Shown: positions 22,718 through 29,558 of the stretch, in pieces
Position numbering within the stretch: position 1 is the first letter of the stretch
Layout: each line of letters opens with the position of its first letter
DNA from: a virus
Virus record (IMG/VR): IMGVR_UViG_3300037042_001297
Span: 1 to 29,558 of that record
DNA length: 29,558 bases
Reading direction: 5' to 3' (one strand)
Translations under genes and position numbers: made by a program
Notes under the pieces: generated by a model
What the model saw: the letters and a program-made list of their open reading frames with translations, nothing else
Told to the model about the DNA's origin: nothing
Databases searched by the model: none

Positions 22718-23194
22718 TTACGCCTGTGGCGGGGTGGGCCACGCCGGTGGATTGAACGGGTCAATCACCGTGCCCATGTAATCCCGCAACTGCTGGCGGT
22801 AGGTCGCCCACTCCGTTCGCTTTCCGGTCGGCAACGGGACATCAGATAGCTGCGTGTAGTCGCAGGCTTGCAACTCCCCGTCACGGGTCAGCCGCAGACT
22901 GTTCACAGCGGATTGCTTGGCCGTTTCTACTTCGTCCACCGGCTTGTCCGTCACCACCCACTGCTGCGTCCACACCCCATCCACCAGCACGGCGTCTGCA
23001 TCCGTGCGGACTTGCGTGAGCGGGTTGTACGGAGGAGGCGTGACGAGCTTGAGCTTAGAGACGCCGAACGTTGTTGCCTCTGCTGGGGTCAGTTGGCTGG
23101 CTCGGACGGTGTTGTTCTCGTCCCACACCGTTGGCTCACCGTGGTCAATGACATGACGGAGGAAGGTCGTTCCGCTGGCTTGGACGTATCTCAT
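22718..23194 (-). CDS. Phage tail assembly chaperone-like protein (158 aa)
   Basis: A 158-residue protein. The C-terminal half has SLRLTRDGELQACDYTQLSD (about 99-118) and TEWATYRQQLRDYMG (about 127-141). This is the R-D-x-LL...DWTQ...D and W-x-YRQxLRD pattern of the Phage_tail_APC family (PF16778), which works in tail-fibre assembly. It lies just downstream of the fibre gene, the usual place. The N-terminus (about 1-75) is more variable. Confidence 0.75.
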   Translation of the reverse strand: MRYVQASGTTFLRHVIDHGEPTVWDENNTVRASQLTPAEATTFGVSKLKLVTPPPYNPLTQVRTDADAVLVDGVWTQQWVVTDKPVDEVETAKQSAVNSLRLTRDGELQACDYTQLSDVPLPTGKRTEWATYRQQLRDYMGTVIDPFNPPAWPTPPQA

Positions 23195-23502
23195 GCCTTC
23201 TCCTTGAGGGAAGCGGCCTCTCGGCGTTCAATGGCACGAGCAACCCCTTCCGCATACGCGATGGGATCGTCGATCTGTGCCAGCAGCGCCGCCATGGTTC
23301 TTTCCACCTGCGCCATCGTGCCGACGGTATCAGCAAGACGCTTCTCGATGTTTGTCCGGTACTCGCACTCGGGCAGGTCTTTGAGGATGTACTCAAAGTT
23401 GATGCGGTCAAAGTCGTAGTGAAAATACTCCACCTCGCGCCCGTATACCGCGTCCGCGAGGGTGTCGTATTTGTATGAGGAGGGAAGCTGTGAGTAGATC
23501 AT
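23191..23502 (-). CDS. Hypothetical tail-region protein (103 aa)
   Basis: A 103-residue protein that begins MIYSQLPSSYKYDTLADAVY. Residues about 48-100 form a long, charged helix (NIEKRLADTVGTMAQVERTM and on). It lies 14 bases after the tail fibre, and its stop overlaps the chaperone-like gene start as ATGA. It may help fibre folding or attachment. No family is recognised. Confidence 0.58.
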   Translation of the reverse strand: MIYSQLPSSYKYDTLADAVYGREVEYFHYDFDRINFEYILKDLPECEYRTNIEKRLADTVGTMAQVERTMAALLAQIDDPIAYAEGVARAIERREAASLKEKA

Positions 23503-23516
23503 GTTATGTCTCTTGG

Positions 23517-26099
23517 TTAAACTGGAGAAAAAGCTACACCACGCCCATTGCCAGTAGGGATTGTTGCAGGATTAGTATACTTCGCTCCAAATCCTGCACT
23601 ACTCCACGAATATACAGTGATTTTAGGGCTAGCAGCGTGAGCGACAGCTAGCTCTGTCCCGGGTTGGGAGAAGGCTACGCCCAAACCAGCACCTGTAGGC
23701 AGTGTTGTAGGATCAGCAAACTTCGTTCCAAATCCTGCATTACTCCACGGATAGGCACTGACATAATTTGCAAGGTCGTGAGAGAGAGCTATCTCTGGCC
23801 CGTTTGAGGAAAACGCTATGCCAGAGACATATTGGCCGGGGGGCAGTGTTGCAGGATTAGCAAACTTCGTTCCAAACCCTGAACTACTCCACGGGTAGGC
23901 ACTGACATAAGGGGAATTGTAGTGACCAACAGCCACCTCTGTTCCTGCTGGAGAAAAGGCTACGCTTACGCCCGTACTGGCAGGCAGTGTTGCAGGGTCA
24001 GAAAACTTCGTTCCAAACCCTGAACTACTCCACGGGTAGGCACTGACGCGGGGGCTGCTGGTGTGAGCAACAGCTATCTCTGTTCCTGCTGGCGAAAACG
24101 CTACACCATTACCTGCGGCAGTAGGGGGTGTTGCAGGATCAGAAAACTTCGTTCCAAATCCTGAACTACTCCACGGATATGCATTGATATAAGCGGCAGC
24201 GGTGTGAGCAACAGCTATCTCTGTTCCTCCCGGCGAAAACGCTACGGAAAGGCTATCAGTAGGCAGTGATGCAGGATTGGTATATTTTGCTCCAAATCCT
24301 GCACTGCCCCATCGGTATACACTGATGCTTGGGCTAGTGGTGTGAGCAACAGCCAGTGCTGTTCCGTTTGGGGAAAACGCTACACCATAGCCAGCACCAG
24401 TAGGCAGTGTTGCAGGATCGGCAACCTTCGTTCCAAACCCTTGACTACTCCATGGATATGCATTGATATATGGGCTTCCGTCGTGAGCAACAGCCACAGA
24501 GCGAGATTCTCTTGATGGAGTGGCAAGCCAACAGAGCCACTTCGTAGCCGCTATTTTTAACGCCGTCAGCATATTGCCAGCAGGGACGTTTTGAGTACCT
24601 GTTGTGAGCAGGGTGCTTCGCAGCGTATCGGTCGTGATTGCAACGGTTAACGGCATCGCCCCAGTTTCGTTCACAAACACCAGCACGGTGCCAATCGTGT
24701 AGGCGACGCTGGAGTTAGCGGGGATCGTGAATACCCGTGCCGCCGTATCCGACGCTGGGTGGAATATCTGATAGCCCGCGTCAGCAAGGACGAGGGTGTA
24801 GTTTGCGGATTTAATGGACTGCGGATAGTTGACAACAGAAGAAGCAGCTATCACGGGCAGTCCACTTGCTTTGGTATAGCTGCTGCAATACACCGTCGTC
24901 CCATCACTTTCGTACACCGCTCGGTCACCTACTGCGGTGGTGATGTTCGCCGCACCCGGCAAGTTGTTCGTTGTGGCGTTGTGGGTGAGGGTCAGGATGC
25001 CATCAAAGATGACCGTGCGGGGGCCACGGGTCAGCGTGACCGCCGTGATCGTGGTCGTGCCCGTGATGTGGACACGGTTACCCGTGGCGGTGTTCAAGTT
25101 AATGGTCGCGGCGGAAGCGATGGCTGTGCCGGTAGCCCATTCTTGCGCGGCGGTAAACGTGTTGGCTCCAAGAACGGCATTGCCGCCAGTTGTTAAACTG
25201 GATGCTGTTCCCGTTAGGCCCGTTCCTGCTCCTGTGAAGGAGCCTGCGGTGGCCGTCCCTGTCACGCCAAGAGACGTAAGTGTTCCTACGCTGGTTAGCG
25301 AGGACGCAAGTACGTTTGAGGCCAGCGTAGCACCAGTCAACGTTCCAGCCGCTGCCGGACCCGAAGCTGGCGCAGTCCATGTAAGTGTTCCGCTGCCGTC
25401 GTTTGTTAATATTGTAGACGCTGCGCCTTGTGACGCGGGGAACGTATACGCCACGCTCCGCACACTGACCGCGCCAGCAGACGTTGCCAGCGATGTCGTG
25501 CCACTCGTCGTCAGTGCCGTCAATGTGCCAACGCTGGTCAACGATGACGCTGTGACGCCGCTTGCCAGCGTAGCGCCAGTCAACGTGCTGGCATCAGCCG
25601 TGACCGTGATTGCCGCCGTGCCGTCAAAATTGGTACCGTTGATGGCCCGAGCTGTCTGCAACGCGGTTGCCGTAGCCGCATTGCCCGTCGTGCTGCCGCT
25701 TGATCCCGTAACGTTGCCCGTAACATTACCCGTAACGTTGCCCGTCAACGCCCCAGACACACCACCCGTTGCGGTGATAAGCCCCGTGACGGTAAGCGCA
25801 CCAGCAACAGTACCGCCAGTAGACGGGACATAGGCAATCTCCTCCCACGCTGCCCCTGTATCAAACCACAGCTTGACACTTCCCGTGTCCGTGGTCATCC
25901 ACTTCCGCCCAGCCGTCCCCGCCGCAGGACGAGCGGCTAACAGCGACGACTGCACATGGATGCCACTGTCGATGTCGTGATCGACGTAGGCACTTCTGGT
26001 GGTGTTGTCGTTGCTGAGGACGACGGTTGCGTTGAGTAGGTCGCCATTGACCGGACTGGTAAAGGCGGCAACGCCATGCTGACCGATTGTTTGCGCCAC
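23517..26099 (-). CDS. Tail fibre with C-terminal seven-repeat beta-propeller-like tip (860 aa)
   Basis: An 860-residue fibre starting at a GTG that overlaps the upstream stop (TAGTG). Residues 1-90 are the N-terminal domain shared with the 89-residue protein. Residues about 125-330 hold thin, repetitive fibre sequence (TGNVTGNVTGNVTGSSG, then several SLTSVGTLTxL units). Residues about 330-530 are a beta-rich middle. From 534 to 860 are seven repeats of 45-48 residues with the consensus EIAVAHTxSPYISAYPWSSS then GFGTKFxDPATLPTGxGxGV then AFSPxGT, as expected of a seven-bladed propeller of WD40-like type. The end is the receptor-binding candidate. No enzyme motif or autocleavage chaperone is visible. 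Confidence 0.85.
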   Translation of the reverse strand: MAQTIGQHGVAAFTSPVNGDLLNATVVLSNDNTTRSAYVDHDIDSGIHVQSSLLAARPAAGTAGRKWMTTDTGSVKLWFDTGAAWEEIAYVPSTGGTVAGALTVTGLITATGGVSGALTGNVTGNVTGNVTGSSGSTTGNAATATALQTARAINGTNFDGTAAITVTADASTLTGATLASGVTASSLTSVGTLTALTTSGTTSLATSAGAVSVRSVAYTFPASQGAASTILTNDGSGTLTWTAPASGPAAAGTLTGATLASNVLASSLTSVGTLTSLGVTGTATAGSFTGAGTGLTGTASSLTTGGNAVLGANTFTAAQEWATGTAIASAATINLNTATGNRVHITGTTTITAVTLTRGPRTVIFDGILTLTHNATTNNLPGAANITTAVGDRAVYESDGTTVYCSSYTKASGLPVIAASSVVNYPQSIKSANYTLVLADAGYQIFHPASDTAARVFTIPANSSVAYTIGTVLVFVNETGAMPLTVAITTDTLRSTLLTTGTQNVPAGNMLTALKIAATKWLCWLATPSRESRSVAVAHDGSPYINAYPWSSQGFGTKVADPATLPTGAGYGVAFSPNGTALAVAHTTSPSISVYRWGSAGFGAKYTNPASLPTDSLSVAFSPGGTEIAVAHTAAAYINAYPWSSSGFGTKFSDPATPPTAAGNGVAFSPAGTEIAVAHTSSPRVSAYPWSSSGFGTKFSDPATLPASTGVSVAFSPAGTEVAVGHYNSPYVSAYPWSSSGFGTKFANPATLPPGQYVSGIAFSSNGPEIALSHDLANYVSAYPWSNAGFGTKFADPTTLPTGAGLGVAFSQPGTELAVAHAASPKITVYSWSSAGFGAKYTNPATIPTGNGRGVAFSPV
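23520..24500. repeat. Seven tandem repeats of about 140 bp (propeller blades)
   Basis: Seven consecutive units of 135-144 bases encode the fibre tip. They are alike at DNA level: one 45-base string is identical at 23862-23906 and 24003-24047. Other copies differ by scattered substitutions. Such high identity suggests recent amplification or gene conversion among blades. Confidence 0.88.
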
Positions 26100-27628
26100 T
26101 AGCGCCTCCCAAGGGCAAAAGTTTCTATTTGAAAACGACCAAAGACAGGAATCGTTTGGCCTGCGTCGATGATAGAGACGTCGATGTAGTACCCCGTGCC
26201 GCTCAACTGCACACGGTAGTTGCTGCTATTGGCGCTCCCCCACAGCCCGTATCCCCACACGCCATTCCCCCATCTGCTAGACACAAAGGTCGTCGGGAGC
26301 GTAAACGTGTCCGTGGTGGAGTCTGTCACCCACTTAATAATGGTTGACGAAGAACTGTCGAGCGACGCCGTGAGGTAGCCAAAGCGAAGTGACTTTGCCA
26401 GCGCATCATCCCCGCAATACATCCGGTGCATCTGCACGGTCATGGTGTAGGGAGTGCCACCCGTGCCATCAGACAGTTGGTTATCAACCACCACCCCCGT
26501 CTCATCGCAGGTTGTGACATACCCATCCTCATCACCCCGAAGCAGGGCAGGCAACCCATCAGAATCAATGCTGTCAAACAGGGTGGTCGTGGCAGGGTCC
26601 AAGAAGCCCGACTCCCACGGCCCAGACCATGCCCGAAGAACCGTGTGATAGACGTACACGCCATACACGGGCACGTTGATCCACAACTCACGGGTTGCCC
26701 GGTTAAACGTTGCACTGATGTTTGCGACTTGCGCCGAGGTCAGATTCCGAATGACCGGCAAGAGGGGGTCAGGCGTTTCTACCGTACCGACCGCCGACAC
26801 TTCTGATTCGTTGCAGGAGTACAGCCCACGCTCAGACACGAAGAACCCCAGATTGCCAATGCTGACAATGGACCGTGGAGCAATGGTGCCAACGTCTGCG
26901 GTCAAACCCTGTGGGGCAACGGTGATGTCATCCTGCCCGTAGCCTGTCAAACGGGAGATACCGCGACGGTGGAAGATCAACAGCGAGGTGTTGACCGACG
27001 CCACACCAACGACCGTTTCATCGGAGAAGGTGCGGACGATAATCTGCCCACCACCCGCTGCGCCATTGGCAAACGTGTCGCCGTTGTTCAGCGCCGAATA
27101 GAAAATCGAGTCGGGGAACGCCGCGTTCCCGCATCCCCACAGCCGCTGGTTGTGGACCGCAAGGTTGGTGACATCAAGGGTGCCGACAATGTTGGTCGTC
27201 AGCGTGGTGCCGTTCCACACGTTGAGGAGGCCACCGTCCGCGATGTAGACCACATCTCCCGTGGCATCACGGAACTGCACAAACGACGGCGTGACCGTGG
27301 TCGAGAGGGCACCCGCACGGGCAGTCCATGTCCACGGGTAGGTAGACAAATAGGTGGACGTATGCAGCAGCCCGTTGCAGACAATCATCAACTCTTGCGT
27401 CCCACCATCTTTCCGCCATGTGTATCCATTGAGGACACTGGCAGCGGCAATAGGAGAGGCGGTAGTCCGCTTGGTCCCACCCCGCTTGGTGACGGCCCCA
27501 TAGTCGGTCAGCCGCGCATTGTCTGCCCTCCGCATCTGGTTGGGCAGCACACTCGCGTCATCCGACACACTATTCAGCCCCCCATCAAACTTGGGCTGCT
27601 GGTCAACAACCTTTTCACGGCCCGCCAT
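26099..27628 (-). CDS. P22 gp10-like tail/stabilisation protein (509 aa)
   Basis: A 509-residue protein with the opening QPKFDGGLNSVSDDASVLPN (about 10-29) and then DNARLTDYGAVTKRGGTKR. This is typical of phage tail hub and stabilisation proteins related to P22 gp10 (Phage_stabilise, PF11134). The rest is beta-rich with repeated short strands, consistent with a propeller-like fold. In P22 this protein extends the tail below the portal ring. Its place between the head-tail adaptor and the fibre fits. The start overlaps the adaptor stop by one base. Confidence 0.82.
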   Translation of the reverse strand: MAGREKVVDQQPKFDGGLNSVSDDASVLPNQMRRADNARLTDYGAVTKRGGTKRTTASPIAAASVLNGYTWRKDGGTQELMIVCNGLLHTSTYLSTYPWTWTARAGALSTTVTPSFVQFRDATGDVVYIADGGLLNVWNGTTLTTNIVGTLDVTNLAVHNQRLWGCGNAAFPDSIFYSALNNGDTFANGAAGGGQIIVRTFSDETVVGVASVNTSLLIFHRRGISRLTGYGQDDITVAPQGLTADVGTIAPRSIVSIGNLGFFVSERGLYSCNESEVSAVGTVETPDPLLPVIRNLTSAQVANISATFNRATRELWINVPVYGVYVYHTVLRAWSGPWESGFLDPATTTLFDSIDSDGLPALLRGDEDGYVTTCDETGVVVDNQLSDGTGGTPYTMTVQMHRMYCGDDALAKSLRFGYLTASLDSSSSTIIKWVTDSTTDTFTLPTTFVSSRWGNGVWGYGLWGSANSSNYRVQLSGTGYYIDVSIIDAGQTIPVFGRFQIETFALGRR

Positions 27629-28314
27629 CAGCCGCCACTCCAGTCATACTTCTGGTCGGGGTAGGCCATCAACGTCGGATTGATTGTCATGCGGCGGATA
27701 TCGTCCAACAAGCTCTTGCGGTCATCGTCGGCCATGGCTTTGAGGTTGGCCGCTGCCGCCGCTTCCGTCCCACCCTTAAGGAGGAGGAGCGCTGCCGCCT
27801 GCCACACCAGTACGAGATGCGCGTTGGCTGGGTAGTCGATGATACTCGCATCACCCACCAGATCAGCAATTGCCGTGGGCTTGTAGTTCACGCCAACATA
27901 CAGCCCCAAACTTGAGGACACGGGCAACACCTGTACCGACTGCCCCGCGATGTAATACAGCTTGGGGTAGGTCGGGAGATAGTTGCTCGTCGTTGCCAGC
28001 GGCACATCTTGATACCGTGTCTGTCCGTACAGGACGTTGCCGTCACTGACCGACATGATGCGGTAAAAGTTCTGTTGCGTATCGCCAGACCCACTGTTCA
28101 ACGTGGTAAACGCAAACTGGCCGTTGACATCCGTGGTGACCTGACGGATCGCAAACCGATAGTACGGCGCAGCGTTCAGGATGTTTGACCACTCGCTGTC
28201 AAAGACGTTGTTCAGGACCAGCTTGATCGTGGCGTCTGACCAGCGTGTCGAGCCAACCGCATCCATGTACTCGCGGGTATCGGTAACCAACTGCCCAAGG
28301 GTGACGGTTGCCAT
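27628..28314 (-). CDS. Head-tail adaptor-like protein (228 aa)
   Basis: A 228-residue protein. It begins MATVTLGQLVTDTREYMDAV and continues DATIKLVLNNVFDSEWSNIL, the helical opening common to podovirus head-tail connector or adaptor proteins (SU10/P22 gp4-like). A beta-rich middle and a final helix bundle (HLVLVWQAAALLLLKGGTEA) follow. It should bind beneath the portal and receive the gp10-like protein encoded next. The portal gene is not in the window. Confidence 0.72.
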   Translation of the reverse strand: MATVTLGQLVTDTREYMDAVGSTRWSDATIKLVLNNVFDSEWSNILNAAPYYRFAIRQVTTDVNGQFAFTTLNSGSGDTQQNFYRIMSVSDGNVLYGQTRYQDVPLATTSNYLPTYPKLYYIAGQSVQVLPVSSSLGLYVGVNYKPTAIADLVGDASIIDYPANAHLVLVWQAAALLLLKGGTEAAAAANLKAMADDDRKSLLDDIRRMTINPTLMAYPDQKYDWSGG

Positions 28315-28322
28315 TGTTCTCC

Positions 28323-28766
28323 TTAGCTGACTTTACGAGGGCGTCCACGGCCACGCCGCATGGTAGACGGATCGGCGCTGTCTAGCACTTCTCCAATGGC
28401 ACTGTCCATCGCCGCAGACATCATCCCCGTGTTGTAGTTCTCCACGGAGTCGGTCAACCGCTGGATGTCTTCACGCGGGAAGGTGCGGATCATCTTGCTT
28501 AAATATGACGGGGCTTCGTCGGGGCTACATCCGAGCGGCAGATAGCCAATGATGTCATAGGCCATTCGTGCGTCGTAGCTCTCGCGCTGCACCCACTCCC
28601 ATCGGCGGTCGTCGGGTTGCCACTCCATGCACACAGACCATGTAGGCACCCCTGTGTCCATCAGCCGCAACTTCAGTCCGCTATGCACCTCCCGAAGCCG
28701 CCGCTGAATCTCAGGCGACGGCTCGGGGATGCCCGCAGGATTCACCAGAATCACGGGCGCGGTCAT
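28323..28766 (-). CDS. Hypothetical structural-region protein (147 aa)
   Basis: A 147-residue protein. The start at 28766 has GGAG four bases upstream and overlaps the preceding stop region closely; an upstream start reaching 28790 is less likely. It contains several Trp-rich segments (TWSVCMEWQPDDRRWEWVQR) and a basic C-terminus, RRGRGRPRKVS, that looks like an AT-hook-style nucleic-acid contact. Comparable small proteins occur next to capsid genes in other phages with unknown roles. Confidence 0.6.
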   Translation of the reverse strand: MTAPVILVNPAGIPEPSPEIQRRLREVHSGLKLRLMDTGVPTWSVCMEWQPDDRRWEWVQRESYDARMAYDIIGYLPLGCSPDEAPSYLSKMIRTFPREDIQRLTDSVENYNTGMMSAAMDSAIGEVLDSADPSTMRRGRGRPRKVS

Positions 28767-28767
28767 G

Positions 28768-29199
28768 TTACTCCTGCACCAGCAGTTCAACAGTGACCGT
28801 CACATCGTCGGGCTGCACCGACACAGCACCCACAGTCACCATCGCCACACGAAGGCTGCTCGCCGTGGTCAGCGTCCGCTGGGCATCCGTGGTCGTGGTC
28901 AGGAACACAAACTGCAACGGCGTCTCTGCCGTCTGCGCGTTGATGTTCAGGCCATCCGTCAGGGCCACCGCCGTTGCGCCCGTCATCTCAAACAACGTGA
29001 CGACACACGACGTAGCGGCGGTCGGGTACGTCCCAGCACACAGGGTCGCCCGATTGACATACGCCTTGGCAGGGAACCCGCCAATGTTGTGGTTGTCCGT
29101 GCCCGCCGCCAGTGTGCCCGTGTTCAAGCGGCCACTGTTCAGCGGGATAGGCAGCGTCCCAAGGCGACCCGGCTTTGGAGCAAAAAAGTTATACGCCAT
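28768..29199 (-). CDS. Possible capsid decoration protein (143 aa)
   Basis: A 143-residue, beta-rich protein starting MAYNFFAPKPGRLGTLPIPL. The ATG at 29199 is preferred because GGAG is seven bases upstream. It has many Thr, Val and Ala residues in strands, no membrane span and no enzyme motif. It lies directly after the major capsid gene, as decoration or head-fibre proteins often do. The function is inferred from composition and position. Confidence 0.5.
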   Translation of the reverse strand: MAYNFFAPKPGRLGTLPIPLNSGRLNTGTLAAGTDNHNIGGFPAKAYVNRATLCAGTYPTAATSCVVTLFEMTGATAVALTDGLNINAQTAETPLQFVFLTTTTDAQRTLTTASSLRVAMVTVGAVSVQPDDVTVTVELLVQE

Positions 29200-29224
29200 C
29201 TGAAGTCTCCAAGTTGATCCCAAT

Positions 29225-29256
29225 GGGGGGCAGCAGCCGAAGTGCTACCACCCCCC
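29225..29256 (-). other. 13-bp hairpin after capsid gene
   Basis: On the minus strand GGGGGGTGGTAGC and GCTGCTGCCCCCC pair over thirteen positions (three wobbles) around ACTTCG. It lies nine bases after the capsid stop. The sequence after it, ATTGGGATC, is not a T-run, so it may reduce read-through or protect the abundant capsid message rather than fully stop transcription. Confidence 0.55.
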
Positions 29257-29265
29257 ACCGCGACT

Positions 29266-29558
29266 TTAGATGTGGCTGTAACGAGCCGTGTCCGTGTACC
29301 CCGTGATCGAGCCATGCGCATTACGCGCCAGACACGCGAGGTTACCGTACCAGCCATACGTCGTTTCGAACGCATCGCGGCCCGACAACCAACGCCACGG
29401 ACCCGCGCCCTCAAACTCCACGAAGCCCCAATCCTTCGCATCCACCCACGACAGGGACGGGATGTGCAGGAGGTAGATCGTGCCAGCGGGGACGTAGTAG
29501 TCCGTCACGCACGGGATACCACAGATTTCAATGGCCTTGTAGCCACCCTTGATCGTGG
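29266..29558 (-). CDS. Major capsid protein, C-terminal part (cut by window edge)
   Basis: The last 96 residues of a protein that runs out of the window. The visible part reads TIKGGYKAIEICGIPCVTDY, YVPAGTIYLLHIPSLSWVDA and KDWGFVEFEGAGPWRWLSGR, and ends DAFETTYGWYGNLACLARNAHGSITGYTD and a short tail. An AYGTIYLL-like strand, then a W, then a YGNL-x3-RNAHG end is the usual C-terminal domain of HK97-fold capsid proteins in podovirus-like phages. The place upstream of the adaptor genes supports it. A GTG at 29508 is an internal codon, not the start. Confidence 0.68.
   Translation of the reverse strand, partial: TIKGGYKAIEICGIPCVTDYYVPAGTIYLLHIPSLSWVDAKDWGFVEFEGAGPWRWLSGRDAFETTYGWYGNLACLARNAHGSITGYTDTARYSHI

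Noticed and set aside
22252-22764. N-terminal extension of the 238-residue internal protein
   Set aside because: The extension is Arg/Pro-rich, overlaps two other genes in another frame, and a strong ribosome site lies before 22251.
24937-25833. 298-residue Val/Pro-rich plus-strand open frame
   Set aside because: It is antisense to the repetitive middle of the tail fibre; its regular VPV pattern mirrors the fibre repeats.
1-29558. tRNA genes, CRISPR arrays, integrase or insertion sequences
   Set aside because: I looked for cloverleaf-like arms, spaced direct repeats and recombinase or transposase motifs and found none that hold up; the hairpins at 698-887 do not form a cloverleaf.

Overview
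The window looks like a large piece of a tailed double-stranded DNA phage genome (GC-rich by eye) with a short-tailed, podovirus-like virion. The basis is a P22 gp10-like tail/stabilisation protein, a head-tail adaptor, very large internal (ejection) proteins beside the lysis genes, and a primase-helicase of T7 gp4 type. No integrase, repressor, terminase, portal or DNA polymerase is visible, so those functions lie outside the window or are absent. No tRNA or CRISPR array was seen. The host cannot be named; the promoters seen resemble bacterial sigma70 promoters.

Layout. Positions 1-933 are non-coding and unusually rich in perfect hairpins. A rightward operon follows (934-4746): a 30-residue membrane peptide, an AAA+ ATPase of MoxR/CobS type, an HExxH metallopeptidase-like protein, a VWA-domain protein with an intact MIDAS motif, and three small proteins. 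The HExxH and VWA proteins together resemble one CobT-type protein split in two. The operon ends at a strong bidirectional terminator (4847-4882). Just before that terminator is what looks like a self-contained small RNA gene with its own sigma70-like promoter, overlapping palindromes at the -35, a 5' stem-loop and the terminator.

All genes from 4888 to the right end are on the minus strand. Read in the direction of transcription they are: major capsid C-terminus (cut by the window edge), a possible decoration protein, a small virion protein, head-tail adaptor, gp10-like tail protein, tail fibre, small tail genes including a tail assembly chaperone, four internal virion proteins including one of 1715 residues, holin-like protein, and M15-type endolysin. 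Next comes a glycosyltransferase gene bracketed by its own consensus promoter and its own terminator (a moron-like cassette). A second promoter then drives the replication operon: OB-like protein, small protein, Cas4/RecB-like nuclease, HTH protein, replication initiator-like protein, second PD-(D/E)XK-like nuclease, unknown protein, primase-helicase, RusA-like resolvase, and a string of small proteins. Most of these genes overlap their neighbours by 1-4 bases, so translation is probably coupled.

Most unusual points: the small RNA candidate at 4813-4882, the hairpin-dense leader at 484-887, the split AAA+/HExxH/VWA operon, the tail fibre ending in seven near-identical beta-propeller-like repeats, a free-standing copy of that fibre's N-terminal domain, and a decamer shared by the two minus-strand promoters.
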